64,000 nucleotides of DNA from Chelydra serpentina (GCA_037349315.1 JBAIAC010000057.1:4464001-4528000); one strand, 5' to 3'; positions 13,143 to 26,393 are shown, numbered from the stretch's first letter. Notes: generated by a model not told the origin, from the sequence alone. Made by a program: numbers and translations.

Positions 13143-13887
13143 AAAGCATCTAAGTGACTTTGGAGCGCAATTCTCTTTGACTTTCAGTGAGACTTGTGCT
13201 TCTAAATCACACTGGTGCTTTGGAAAATCCCATCCAGTGTTTGTGTGAAAAAAGTCTGAAAACTTGAACCAACTGTAAACTAATGCAGTGATGTCTGAGT
13301 CTGCAGAGAGCCTGAAACCATTGCTCTGAGATGGGGGAGCTACCTCCAGTGTAACCAATGCAATGATGTCTCAAGCAGAGGGAGAAACAGCAGCCACTAA
13401 AGCCAGGGAGGAAACCCCCTGAGTACACAACCACCATCAAATTGACTAGCTTAGGGCCCCAGGCTGCTTTAAACATGGCTGCACTGTGTTTGATTGATAA
13501 ATGCCACTTACACGTGCATTCAAATCCATCACCCAAATCCAAATCCCCAATTTGCAAAGAAAATCAAATGGTAATAGTGACCAAGCAGCAGAGTGAATAT
13601 AACCCCTGTGCTGTAAGATCAACGGGTGTGTCTCTGTGTCAGTAAATGCATCTGGAAAATCGATAGACACAGCGGAGAAATCTGAAAGATGATTTCAGTA
13701 ATAGCTGTGTGCGTCTGGGGAGAAATGCCACAATGCAATAAAAAGTGAGACCAGGCACCATTTCCGTTGTCCAGAAGATTTAATGCACCTATAAATTGCT
13801 CCTTGATAGACACACACAGAAATAAACAAAAGGAGCTGCAGACTGCCTCAGTGGTTGATTCATATTAACATGCTGTATCTTTGCTAG

Positions 13888-13992
<105 letters not shown>

Positions 13993-14285
13993 TAAGTAGT
14001 TTCTTTTAGCACTGTGGAAATCAATACATGAGTTTTGCATCAGGGTATTTACCACAGGTGTTTGGATTCTGGAGGGTACAGGGCCTGTTTGCTAGAAGAC
14101 AGTGAATGTTTTATGTCATGGTCTGCAATAGAGAATGAATGGAATGTTCTTGCTGGAGCCTTGTATTTCCTTCCTAGTCACGTTATCTTCAGGTCCATTC
14201 GGGGAAGCCTTCAGAATCTTTGTTCCCTTCTCCCGCTGCTTCCATCCTTCTGGAATGTCTCTGTATCTGGACACTTGACAGAAGA

Positions 14286-14444
14286 GAGAGACTAGCAATA
14301 GCTAGGAAGCTGAATGCATGGGGTCAGAAATCTAGTACAAGAGCAAATACTGAAGAAGGAGGAATTGAAAATAGATTACTCTTGATTCTGGATTGCTCTG
14401 CATCTTGTGCAATTGTTTTTACCCGTGCAAAGTGCGTGTAAATC
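14286..14444. repeat. Local duplication, copy 1 (no insertion)
   Basis: Begins GAGAGACTAGCAATAGCTAG and ends near TGCAAAGTGCGTGTAAATC. The same segment recurs at 14961-15245, where it is split by a transposon. Confidence 0.85.
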
Positions 14445-14960
14445 ATCACCATTTTGAGCTGGCAGCACTTTATGCTGATTTTGCACTGGTGTAAATGATA
14501 ACACAAGGCCCAAGGCAACAGAGAATCTGGTCCACTGAATTGATATCGGTTCCTTTATAGATGTAATATGCAGTGGCAGTTATCTCAGCAGAGAAAACAT
14601 TGTGAGGCATCCTTTTGCTTACAGGGCTACTTTCCATCTTTGTTCTGCATGCAAAAGTCGCATTGGTGGCTAAGGGAATTCTGCAAAGTTGCCAAGGAGA
14701 GACCTTGGTCCATCTGCTGACCTAGGCCTCTCCTACCATGCTAAAGCAAGGCTGGACTACAACTTTTGATAGTAAATGATCATTCAAACCATGTGAATGG
14801 CGTTATGCTAACTGCCTGGAAATAAGTACTTGATGGTAGGGCTGACTTATGAGGATGTTAATGCCATTACAGAGCTCCTGTATAGTAACTGGCGAGACGG
14901 TTTTGGTTTAAGCTGAAGGCATATCTGAATTATATGTGTGAGGCTGCCTGAGAAAAGCAA

Positions 14961-15245
14961 GAGAGACTAGCAATAGCTAGGAAGTGGAATGCATGGGGTC
15001 AGAATATCAGGGTGACCAGATGTCCCAATTTTATAGATGACCCCTGATTTTGGGGTCTTTTTCTTATATAGGCTCCTATTACCCCTCACCCCCGACCCGA
15101 TTTTTCACACTTGCTGTCTGGTCACCCGAGGTCAGATAGCCAATGCAAGAGCAAATGCTAAACAAGCGTGAATTGAAAGTGGATCATGCCTGATTGGCTG
15201 TGCATCGTGTGCAGTTGTTTTTACCTGTGCAAAGTGCATGTAAAC
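14961..15245. repeat. Local duplication, copy 2 (with inserted MITE)
   Basis: Starts GAGAGACTAGCAATAGCTAG and ends TGCAAAGTGCATGTAAAC as in copy 1, but is interrupted at about 15008-15129. Confidence 0.85.
15008..15129. mobile_element. hAT-like MITE (TAGGGTGACCAGA family), copy 1
   Basis: Left end CAGGGTGACCAGATGTCCC and right end CTGTCTGGTCACCCG are inverted copies. Flanks GTCAGAAT and GTCAGATA resemble an 8-base target duplication. The same family is at 44342 and 60911. Confidence 0.8.
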
Positions 15246-16359
15246 ATGGAGCTTTGCAAAATCAGAGTGTGAGAGACATGCCCCGACCCCAAAGAGTTTA
15301 CAATCTAAGCATCACTTCTTGGGGTCTTTAATCAGGCAAAACCTCACTGAGGACACTGTGTGTGTGTTCAGGTGGACTAAGTAAAAACTGAGAAGGGACC
15401 TCAGAATTTGGACCTAGGGGAATAAGTGTCTATAGTGGTGAAAGGTCTCAGCTGTCCATTGGGGTTTCTCTCTACTCCATACTTCGTGGATTACGTGGTT
15501 AAAACTGCGCGTACACCTGTGAATAAATAACTCCACAGCAGGCTTTGACTACCCTTCTGCAACACGAAGATACGTCGAGGTCTCTCAAATATCACGTAGG
15601 ATGGGACAAACCTGAAAGAGAAAATGAGGCCTGGAAGCCCCAGTCTCCAATCTACCGATTTCTGATGGTCTGCCTCTGATCTTATTCCAGTAGGTCCCAT
15701 CTTCCCTCCACCGTCTGAAGGACGGGGGATGAGGGGGAGCACCCATTGCTGAAGATGACATCAGTTCAAATCCAATTCCAGTATATGGAAGGATTTGTAG
15801 CTGATACGATACGCTGAAGCAGAATGCAGTGTAGCTTTGTAGAGAGAAGCAGCCTGCTATGATGGTTAGAGCAGGTGACTGGGAACTGTAGCTTTAATCT
15901 AGCTAGCACGCTACAAATAGCAATGAAGACACTGCAGCATGGACCCTGACGTGAGTTAGGAATGGCAGTGTGTACCCAAGGTTCTGGGCAGCCTTCTACA
16001 GCCCGTGCTGAAGCCCACTTCCCCATGTGTTCAGTGATATTTTTAGCGGTACTTGCTAAATTAAAGCCGGCATGGGTACACCTACCCACCTGCAATTATA
16101 TTTCCTGTTGCAGTGTTGATCTACCCTGAGGTGCCGGAATGGGTACTGTCCTCTTTTAACCTTTTCGTTGCATCCCTTTCCTGTCTCTGACATGGAGAAG
16201 ATAACAGCACCTGACCGTTCGGGACTGGTGAACCTTATTGAGTGTGAGGTTTTGGAAACTTCTTTAACTCTGCTTTTTGCTGGGGCCGGGAGGGGGGCGG
16301 GCGTGGAAGAGGTTACAAAATTAGCTCATTTGCAGAGGCAGGGAAGGATTATCATCTCC

Positions 16360-16500
16360 ATGTTATAAATGGGGAACTGAAGCACAGAGATGAAGTAACT
16401 TTCCCAAGATTGCAAAAGAGTGTTTGTGAGAACTGATCCAAGTTCTCTGGAGTGCTGGTTCAGTGCCTTAGCCACTAGACTCTCCTTCCTCTTTATGTAG
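16360..16500 (-). mobile_element. MIR-like SINE (reverse)
   Basis: Reverse complement of MIR: GGGGAACTGAAGCACAGAGA, GAAGTAACTTTCCCAAGATT, then the tRNA-like part GTGCCTTAGCCACTAGAC. Confidence 0.65.
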
Positions 16501-16974
16501 ATATATTACAGCTAAAGAAAATGCGTGCCATGCATTATGAGTAGAATAACTATCCAAAACTTAGGCATAAGTGATTGCCCTCTTTACTGTATATAGTCTA
16601 TTTCTTATTATATTCGAATTTTTTCTCTCTTGTCTTCCCATTTTTTCATAGTCTGTCTGCCTCTCTGATTTCATTTTGCTTAATTTTTCACTCTTTTTCC
16701 TCTGGAATTTCTCTCTGCCGTCTCTCCTTTTTTTGCACGGTCTCTGTTCAGCGGAGTGTAAGCTCCAGTGACATTTGAGTCAATGTTTCTCACCCGCAGT
16801 GTATATAACTCTGAAGTATGACTTGTGAAAGTACTTGTAATTAAAGTGTCGCAGAACATTTCACAGCTGATTGGTCTGACCATGGAAATTAGAGCAGAGG
16901 AAATAGTCTGTAATAAATAATGTAGACACTGGATAGTCCCTCATTTTCGCTTTGTGGGATGTCCATGAACAGAT

Positions 16975-17210
16975 GGAATCAGTGTGATCTAGTGGATAGT
17001 GTGCTACATGGGGACTCAGAAGACCTGGGTTCTGTTTCTGGCTCTGCCACTGGCCTGCTGGGTGACCTTGGGCAAGTCACTTCCCCTCTCTGTGCCTCAG
17101 TTTCCCCATTTGTAAAAGGGGGCTGATGACACTGACCCTACTTTATGGAGCGCTTTGAGATCTGCTGATGAAAAGCACTATGTAAGAGCTAGGCAATGGC
17201 ATTATTATCA
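16975..17210 (+). mobile_element. MIR-like SINE, near full length
   Basis: Head CTAGTGGATAGTGTGCTACA with CTGGGTTCTGTTTCTGGCTC, core CCTTGGGCAAGTCACTTCCC and TGTGCCTCAGTTTCCCCATT, and 3' part GCGCTTTGAGATCTGCTGAT. One of the best preserved copies here. Confidence 0.85.
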
Positions 17211-18223
17211 AGATCATCCCAGATTTAATCGTAGTGAATAATCGGTCCACATTTTTTAATATTAGATATTCAGCACCTTGCTACTGCAAATTTGGAATCT
17301 CTGTTGCTTAGCTGTGATTGGTTGCACAAGTTAGTTTCTATTTCCTGCCTGGATGAGTGTAATTCTTACCATCAAGTGAATGGTGCAAAGATGCCCAGGG
17401 GGTGAATTTTCAATCCCAGAGTGTGAGCTGAAAACTCACTAGTGAGAGCGGGTGCAAAAGGAGCACAAAGGCAGCAGAAGTGAATGAATATTTGAGGGGG
17501 GGGATGACGTTCTGCAGCATTCGCCCAGCTCTAGTGCGGATTCAGTTAACCTGCATGGCACGCATACCCACTGGCTACAGCTACTGGCTGTCAGAGCTGG
17601 AGTCTGGAGTCTGATTCTGAACCCACCACCAGCCTTGCGTCTGTCACTAGCCTTGACCAGTTCTTGTCTGCTTGCTAGGAGCTGAATCCTGCATCCACTG
17701 AAGCCAAGAGGAAAATCCCGAATGACTTTAATGGTGCAGAATGGTAAACGATCGGAGTGCCAAACTGAGCTGTGAGAGCTTGGTGGTTGTCATTCTCCTT
17801 CCTTGCACCCCAGTACGACGTCCTTGTCCTTCAGATGAGATGGAGACTCTTAGGCTGAGATTTTGGGGATTCAGCTGCCCAGTGTCCATTAATGTTAACT
17901 GGAATTGGGCATCCAAATCCTTCCTTCGATTGTGAACATCTCAGCCTGACTGTCTTTGGGAAGGTGGAATTTGAGAGCGTGTGAGAAACTTTGCGGCAAT
18001 GATCTTTTCCTCTTGGTCAATCCTCCATCTCTCTTTCTGTGTCTGCCTCTTTCAAAAATCCCAAAGAGGAATTGGTGCTGTCGGTGCACAGCCACTGTGG
18101 TTGCTCACATGCAGTGTGGGTTGACAATAATTTTGCCTCAAGAGCTTTGGGATCAGTTTCATCAAGAACACTTTCAGGCGCTGCTATTGCTGGATCTGTG
18201 GGTGATGCAGGACATACAACAAC

Positions 18224-18280
18224 TGTGTGTGTGTATGCGCGCGTGTGTGTGTGTGCGTGTGTGCGCGCGCGTATGTATGT
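18224..18280. repeat. 57-nt alternating purine-pyrimidine tract
   Basis: GT, GC and AT steps alternate without a break, including GCGCGCGT twice. Lies 438 bases upstream of an exon acceptor. Confidence 0.95.
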
Positions 18281-18698
18281 TTCTGCAATTGTTACAAAAA
18301 GTTACCTACTCATCCATTGTAAACACTGCATTTAAAAATATGCGAATAACATGATTTAAAAACACATCACAAATAATACTTTATCTGCAGCAGTACTATT
18401 TAATGTAAACCACCTGTTGCTAGTCAGCTTAGGACTGGCCCAGGGAAAAGGAGCAGTGCTGTGGGTTGGGATTGAGAGAAAGGTGCGGCTGGGGTGAGGT
18501 TGTTCAGCCTTTGCCTACTCTAAACCTGGATCCTAGAGGGTCTATCATTATTTTACTTTCAGAAGCACTAAAATTTTGCTCTTTTTTTTTTAAAGTGAGA
18601 TTTGATAGCACTGATGCAAGTTATTGTCTACCCCACAGAAAAGGAGTAGGTGGTCTTTGAAATGGACAGTGAGCCAAATACCCCTGTAGGGGAAATAA

Positions 18699-18878
<180 letters not shown>

Positions 18879-20324
18879 TGATGTGGTCTCGTGTGGATCT
18901 TGTCATCTCAGGACGTGTAATCCCGCTGCAGTTTTGACAGCTCCATGGTGGGCATTGCACTTGGAGGATTCTGACTCAGAGCTTTTGCATATTTATTTTT
19001 AAAGCACCTTAGAGTGTGATACATTCCTGACACTATGTGCTAGTGGGCTGTGATCTGGGCTTTGAATGACTGACTCTATACAGGGAGCATGGTGTATCTG
19101 AATATGTTAATGTGCTTCATATTACAAAGGGAGACAGACCAAGAAAAATGGAAAATGTATGGCAGACTAAGTTCGAAATAAGCAGGAGATTATCCTGCGA
19201 GTCATAGCTGTCACATATCTTGTCTTGCGAGCTGTAAGAGTTTCGAGGGCTTTTTCTTCAATGATCTTATGCAGCATAATTCAGCACTGGGAAAATATTG
19301 GTTTCCTTCGTGTAATTTTAGTTCTTGTTTTCTTTGAAGGTTCTATTTTTGTTGCCTTGTTTTTTGTTTTATTTTTTTCACATCAGTATAACATGGATAT
19401 CAGACAGTAACTTTTTTTTACAAGGGAATTTGAAAAGCTTAGGGTATTTTAAGACCATGTCAAAGAATACCAGCTATAAACAAAAAAAGTGGAGGAAGGA
19501 GGTTGTCAGATTCCCAGAAATGCTAAGCACCTGCAGCCCTCTTTGAAATTAGGGATTTGGCCTGATATGAATAGAAAACATTTCATAATATTTTGTTTCC
19601 ATGAAAACGGTCAGGGTAGGTTTTCTTGAGCATTTCCCTTGCTTTGATGGGAGTGCAAATGCTATAGCAATGATCTTGTACATTTCAGAAAACAAGTGGG
19701 AGTGAAAATAACCAGCCTGATTTCCTTGTGTGAAGTGTAAATAATCAATTTCATCATTAGTGCCTAGTGAATTTTCAGAATAAACATCTTTAAATTTGTA
19801 ATGATCTAAGCAAGGTGTGAAAAAGAAAGGTAAGAATGAAGCCTGGGATTTTCAAAGTAGACTATTGAAATTCATTGGGATTGGAATGCTGAACTCCCTT
19901 AGATTTCTTTTAAAACCCCAGCCTTAAATAAATAAAAATCCAGGATTTTGTATCTTTACAGTGGTCACAAGTGTTTGCAAAATTGGGTCTGTAGATCCCA
20001 GATCATTAGAAAGTGGTTTTTTTTAAAAAAGGTGCATTCTTCTCCCAACTTGTTTGAAGTCAGTTCTTTCCTCTCTTACCTTAAAAAACACCTCAGAGAT
20101 TTTCAAAAGTGCCTGGTTACCTTGGCTGCCTCCATTTCCGGGTGCCCAACCTGAGATGGCTTTTCAAGGGGCCCGAACTTCAGAAAGCAGGTGATAAGCA
20201 GTCCTTGTAAATCAGTCTTTTTAACATGTCTCAAGTTGAGTGCCCAAAATCACTAGTTGCTCTTGCAAACTTTGGCCCTGAGGTCTCTCTCTAGTTGTCT
20301 GACCTCCTCAAGCAGTGCAAGGAA

Positions 20325-20440
20325 TGTTAGAGGGTCTATCACAGGAGTGGGTGGGGGAGGTTCTGTGGCCTGTGATGTGCAGGAAGTCAGACTAGATGTT
20401 CATGATGGTCCCTTTGACCTCAAAGTCTATGAATGCCAGG
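20325..20440 (+). mobile_element. CR1 LINE 3' fragment
   Basis: Contains GGAAGTCAGACTAGATGTTC, ATGATGGTCCCTTTGACCTC and AAGTCTATGAATG, a recognisable CR1 3' end in forward orientation. Confidence 0.7.
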
Positions 20441-21359
20441 CCCTGTTCTGGGCATTAGCAGTACAGAACTGCAGACGTGTCAAGGCTGGAACTCAGGTGG
20501 TAGTATTTTAACTTTCTAAAAAGCTCTTTTCACTGTAGACCAGGCAACTTGATTCATCTCTTTCTAAATCCCATTGGTTAAAACCATTTCAGTTCCCTAT
20601 TAAACTGGGGCCAACACTAAAAGGTGGTGCCTAAAACCAGACATCAAAACCCATATCTAGGACCCTAGATACGTGAGTTTAGGAGGTGCTGAGCATATGC
20701 TGCTGCCGTTAATGGCAGTAGCAGTTTTTAAGTGCCTGGAACTTGAAAAATCAGGCTACTTTAATAGTCGATTCACCACCTTTGAAAATGTTTGCCTGGG
20801 AATTTTCAGGGCGTGGTGAAATTGTCGTATTACTTTCAGGCTGAGAGCTGCTTCTGGTAGGATTGTTGATTGTGGTAGTCCAGCAACAATGTATGGGAGC
20901 ATGAAGGGGCTTGACGTACAAGAAAACCTAATAGAGCTAAATATCGGTATGTCTGGCTTGATTGAGCAATGCCTTGGCGGGATGCGGCGCAGCGGTTTGC
21001 GAATATTTACAGGATGTCAACATCATGTTTGCAAAGAGAGGTACAAGGAATAATGTTATTAAGCCAAGCACAGGAAAACAGGGGCTGAACATCAAAGTTA
21101 TAATGGCGAGCGTGTAGCCATTGGAATAGCTTCCCAAGAGAAGTGGTACTAGCCCCATAAAGGTCTTAAGTACATATTGTAGAGACCATCCTGCATTGGT
21201 AGAGGTGATGCTGTCTCATCTAATAGGTCCTTTCCCTCTGGAATTTCTGAAATTTTCTAATGAACACGTCTTTACTCCTAGGTTCATTTACTGCCTTTGA
21301 CCTGCTTAAATGTTACACATGGCTTGATCCGTAACAGTGCTGAGCACCTTTGTCCCAAT

Positions 21360-21565
21360 TTACCTGGCCATCCTCACACCGGGGAGTAGACCGCTGCCGC
21401 TCCCACGTTGACTCCGCTTGCGCCTCTCACAAGCTGGAGTACCGGAGTCAACGGGGAGCGCTTTCGGGGATCGATTTATCGCGTCTAGACGAGACACAAT
21501 AAATCGATCCCCGAAAGATTAATCTCTACCCTCCAATCCGGCGGGTAGTGAGGATCTAGCCTGAG
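21360..21565. mobile_element. Palindromic DNA element (GGGGATCGATTTATCGCGTC family), partial
   Basis: Internal hairpin at 21461-21517 with 28-base arms differing at about two sites. Shares CGCTCCCACGTTGACTCCGC-type words and the hairpin with 42780-43082. Its left third is missing. Confidence 0.7.
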
Positions 21566-22979
21566 TTGTAATCAACCCTTGCATGGTTTACAAGTGAAGA
21601 GCCACTCGCTGGCTAGTGTCCTATGTCCTTTTTCTAAGCGCTTTGCTTTGTCTTGGGGCAGCAATTTGGTTTTGGTCTTGCTGAAAAGCACTGGTGCATG
21701 AGCCGCAGAATGGTATCCCCAAGGCCTGTGCTGGAACCATCCCATAGCTTGGCTTTCCCCTAATCAGCCAGTTGCATAAAATACATTTCATTTTACAAGC
21801 GCTTTGAGCCAAATGACAAAGCAAAAAACATCTAAGTAAGAGGCAATTAGTGCTTGGCAAATACAAACAAAATTATACACAACTTACTAACAAGTTTCAT
21901 CACCAGTTTTACAGCCACCCTCTTCCCTAATTGTAAGAAAGAAATCACAGTTAATGGATCCATATAAAGTCAATATGAAGAATTTGCCTAATAGGAAGTT
22001 AGAGTATTGCTTATGTAGTATGTTTAAATAGCTATATATCCTAGCATACTTCTTGAGTTTAGTGTACCTTTGAAGTGTAATACAATCATAGCGCCTGTTG
22101 CCAGTGTTCAAATGCCTTTGCTAATCTTACTCCTAAGGATGTATTGAAACATGTGTTTCAGGACTCAGAGAAAGGAACATGTTGAGTGCAGCAAGCTGCT
22201 GCCAGTGTTTTAAGAAGGGGCTCCCTGAAAAACCAGTCACCTTTCTTAGCCATGTCCTAGGAATAGAATAGGCGCCTAGAAAGAGAGAGGAATGAGATTT
22301 TAGAAACTCATTCAGTTTTCATAATTTAAAGTGCTCCTAGAAATAACGCTAAGAATATTGCTAATGAATTCCGTATGGATCATTCCCCAGTAATCCTGAA
22401 ACTGTAAATCAAAACTAATCATCTTTTTTTCTTTCCAAAATACGCCATTTAGCGAGCTGTAGCCCTTTAATTATTTTTTGTTGTGTCTTTCAAATACGAC
22501 ATCAATGTCAGTTCGCAATATTTTCTTTTCTGGGCTCACGTTCACAGGGCGCTTGGCTGTCTGATCTCATCCAGCAGATTCCCACAAACCATCAGACATC
22601 TGGATTCGCACGTTTTTGCAGCCTGGCATCCCCCGGAGCTTTCCGTGAAGCACTGAATGGACTCGTATTGCACAATCCCTTCCCAATAACTCAAGTCCCC
22701 TGTGTGGATGTCATTTTCATGTATTGCAGCCTGTCTGTCTAGATCCCCTTGAGTAATGTCCGTCGGTTTCTTCTTGTGGTTTAAAATCTAAAGAAATCCA
22801 GCTGCAGACGGAAAAGGGGGAAAATTCCTAGGGAAGGAGGGTCTCTCAGTCAAATTCCCCCTTCATAATTCTTTATGATCAGCCTTCTTGGCTGGACACC
22901 GTTACGCTAGATGAGTGCCTTGTTTAATCTCCCCTAATTTAAGTCTTCAGTGGGGTGAATTTCCATGACACTCAACTCA

Positions 22980-23640
22980 TGCAACAACCACTACTACTAA
23001 AATGTCCGAAAGCCTACAGAGGATGATCTCTTGGATGAAAAGCCACTGGCTCAAGCTGAACCTAGACAAGAGTGAAGTGATGCCCGTTGAAAAGGGGTAA
23101 TGCTTCGAAGAAGTGGCCAAGAAGTTGTCTCCACCTTCCATAAAAGGCACACAGCTTGCATTCATCGAAGTGGTTCCAGGTTTCATGGTCCTGTTTGACT
23201 CCTTGCGAAGCTTGGATGATCAGCTCTGATCTGTATCCAGTCTTTTCACCTCCATCTCGCTAGGAAACATCTCTTCCTCCAGCATGAGGATCTGGCCAGA
23301 GTGATCTATGCGTTTGTCACCTCCAGGCTGGATTACGGTAATTCGTTGTATTTGAAGCTGAATGCGAAGATGATGCGCTACCTAGTACAGAATGTGGCTC
23401 CTGCCTTCTCCGTGGCTTAGGCCCCTCCACTGGCTCCCAGTCAGCTTCTGATACCAGTTTAAGTCCTGGGTCCTAATTTTCAAAGCAATTAAGGGATTGA
23501 ACCCTGGCTACATCGAAGACCGAAGCTCAACCTATGAACCATTGCTCCTCTGGGTAAGCATAGACCATGCAGCCCAAGATCAAGTGAGAGAGAACTGGGG
23601 ATAAAAGATTCTCAGTCAAGGGGATCCAGGTATGGAGTGA
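22980..23640 (+). mobile_element. Decayed LINE reverse-transcriptase remnant (L2/CR1-like)
   Basis: Conceptual translation gives WLKLNLDKSEVMPV and later RVIYAFVTSRLDYGNSLY and VQNVAP, patterns of the reverse transcriptase C-terminal region in L2/CR1-type LINEs. Stops and frame changes follow, so it is not coding. Confidence 0.7.
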
Positions 23641-23667
23641 ACCTCCAGAGGAGATTAGGCAAATCCA

Positions 23668-23945
23668 GAGTCATAAGAACATAGGAACAGGCAGACTGGG
23701 TCAGACCAAAGGTCCATCTAGCCCAGTATCCTGTCTGCTGACTGTGGCCTATGCCAGGTGCCCCAGAGGAAATGAACAGAGCAGGTAATCATCAAGTGAT
23801 CCATCCCCTGTAGCCCATTCCCAGCTTCTGGCAAACAGAGGTTAGGGACACCATCCCTGCCCATCCTGGCTAATAGCCATTGATGGACCTCTCCTCCATG
23901 AATTTATCTCGTTCTTTTTTGAGCCCTGTTATAGTCATGGCCTTC
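23668..23945 (-). mobile_element. CR1 LINE 3' fragment
   Basis: Reads CATAAGAACATAGGAACAGG, GGTCAGACCAAAGGTCCATC, GGTAATCATCAAGTGATCCA and TTTGAGCCCTGTTATAGTC, the reverse complement of a well known turtle CR1 3' end. Confidence 0.85.
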
Positions 23946-24130
23946 ACAACTCTGCCACAGACTTCTTGTGTGATCTTGGGCAAGTCATGTTGTCTCTAAG
24001 TGCCTGTTTCCCATCAGTAACATGGGATAACAGCTCTGCCCTGCCTCACAGGGGTGTTGTGAGGATGAATACATTAAAGGTTGTGAGGCGATCAGATACA
24101 ACAGTTATGGGGGCTAGATAAATACCTGAG
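23935..24130 (+). mobile_element. MIR-like SINE
   Basis: GATCTTGGGCAAGTCATGTT, CCTCACAGGGGTGTTGTGAG and GATGAATACATTAAAGGTTG match the MIR copy at 5272. It abuts the CR1 fragment before it. Confidence 0.7.
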
Positions 24131-25499
24131 GTAGATATCCATGCATACATCCATATGTACACAGTGCAAATGGCCACCTGCCCCAAGAGACGATCAACTT
24201 TTCGCCTCCCCTCTGACAGTTCCTCTGTACGAATCACACAAATGCATTATGCGTTTCTCCTGTATTCAGGGGTCCGGATTATAACAGCCGCTCTGGTGGC
24301 TGCTATTAACAGGTTTTCACTGTACAGAAACAGAGACCCAGTGATCTGTTTTGCATCTCAGAGTCTTTGTTGTGTAAGGAGCTGTTCCCAGGCACTGCAT
24401 CTGGCATTGCCACAGAAGCACAGGGGTCCAAGGGCATCTTCTTGGCTACTTGTTTCTTCGAATTCCACACCAGATCTGCAAGCCCAAGCCAGCTCCTGCG
24501 GGAGGCCATGCATCATATCGTGTGTTTCTTTTCCTGAACGCTCTCCATCAATTGGATGTACATATTTGTTTTTTATTTGGTCCTACATTATAGAACCCCC
24601 CGCCCCAGTCTCCCTGGCATTGAAGTCTATCAAAACAGATTCTGTTTCCTTCTTCCGCCTCCCCATTTCCATTAAACATATCAACTCTTGTCATAAAGCA
24701 GGTGCGCTGGAGACTGCTGAACCAACACACATTCAGGCTTTTAGCTTACGGTGCCACTGACCTGAGCTGCATTCCGAGTCACCTGTCTCCTAGTTACATT
24801 TAAAGATGAGCATAAAAGCTGGAGTGATTTGACATTATGCCATGAGGGATTTTAATGAGTGACAGCCTTCTGGATACAGGTTTTATTTTTGCCTGGGAGC
24901 TCTAGCCTAGACAGTGGGTATTAGGGGAGGTATAAGGCCAGGGAGCAGCGGAGTTTTTCTTTTTTTGTTTTGTTTCTTCCCTTGACGTTTCCCCCTCACT
25001 TCTGGAACCAACAAAAGAAAATAGGCGTCTTGCAGCCTGTGCATCCTGGATCACGCTGCAGTTCTCTCCAGAGGGTAGCTCCTTCCAGTCTTAACTACTT
25101 GTACAATTGCACAACTGCATAAGAGGCTAGACAGCTGAGGCAGTTAACTATTTTGCACCATGCTTAAGCACTCTTTTAAAGGTCTAATTCCCACTACCCA
25201 GTGAAGTTAAGGGAAAGGCTGCCATGGGTGCCTGAGATTGGGTTCTAAGAAAACAGTGACCTAAATTTTGGGTGCCTCCATTTTTGACAGCAAAACTGTA
25301 GATACCGTAGAGGATGTATGCTAACCACCCATGCTCATAAAATCGGGTCCCTTTTTCAGTGTCTCGGGTTGGACCCCTGGATGCTGAAATACCCGCAGTC
25401 AGTAGTAGTTTTGAAAAATCCAGGCTTACTTCTACCACATTATGTGCCAATATGCAAATTCCCCACCACCACGCATCACCAAGCTACATGTGGCCTAGG

Positions 25500-25760
25500 T
25501 AGAGCTGACTGAAAAATGTTCAGTGGAACAGTTTTTGGTTAGAAAGCGCCGTTTCATCCCAATTGAAATGGTTTGCAATATTGTGTCGATTTCAATTAAA
25601 TTTTCAGAATCGTTTTGAAATGGTTCATTTTGACTTTTGTATTTTGTTTAAAGTTGAAATGTTTTGTTTAGATTTTCTCCTTTCATTTTGTTCAGACTTT
25701 TATATTATTATAGTATAGTATATATTAATATTTTTATTTTTCAAACGTATGAAAATGAAA
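25500..25760. repeat. AT-rich degenerate repeat
   Basis: Words such as TTTTGAAATGGTTCATTTTG and GTTGAAATGTTTTGTTTAG recur. Similar wording is seen at 340-540 and 40840-40990. Family not identified. Confidence 0.4.
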
Positions 25761-26021
25761 AGCGTGACGTGTTTTGTAGCAGTTACTAATTCTAAGAGTG
25801 TTCGTAACAACACTACTACAAGTAGTAATTCGTTACAAGTTAGAATTTGCCAACCAGCTCTAGGCAGGAAGAAGTGTGTTGGTTTGTTTGCATGATGCTT
25901 ACAATGAGGAACACACCTTGTAGACGGGAAAGGACGTGTGGGCAATAATCTTTCCCTTCACTAGGTCAGAAAGAAGATATTCTTTCCTTTCCTTGTATGG
26001 CTGCACTTCTCTCTTTTCCCT

Positions 26022-26198
26022 CATAGAATATCAGGGTTGGAAGGGACTTTAGGAGGTCATCTAGTCCAACCCCCTGCTCAAAGCAGGACCAATCCCCAAT
26101 TTTTGCCCAAGATCCCTAAATGGCCCCCTCAAGGATTGAACTCACAACCCTGGGTTTAGCAGGCCAATGCTCAAACCACTGAGCTATCCCTCCCCCCT
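26022..26198 (-). mobile_element. tRNA-derived SINE with CR1 tail
   Basis: Nearly the same sequence as the copy at 4004-4187, including the minus-strand GGGATAGCTCAGTGGTTTG head and the GTGAGTTCAATCC B-box-like motif, with one octamer less at the tail. Confidence 0.85.
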
Positions 26199-26393
26199 CC
26201 TTCATTCTGAGTATCCCGCATTCTAATCAAGGCCTGATTTTACAAAAGCGATGAGCACCTGCATTCCCATTGACTTCTGTGGCAGGTGGACTTTCTCAGC
26301 ACCTCTGACAGCAGCCCCCTGGCTGTGTTAGGATTCCTAGTGCCCTGTGCCTCCCATGCCATGGAGCTGGTTACAAAAAAGCAAACAACTCCT

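Noticed and set aside
22980..23640. Functional reverse transcriptase
   Set aside because: Only C-terminal motifs remain and the frame is broken by stops; a decayed LINE.
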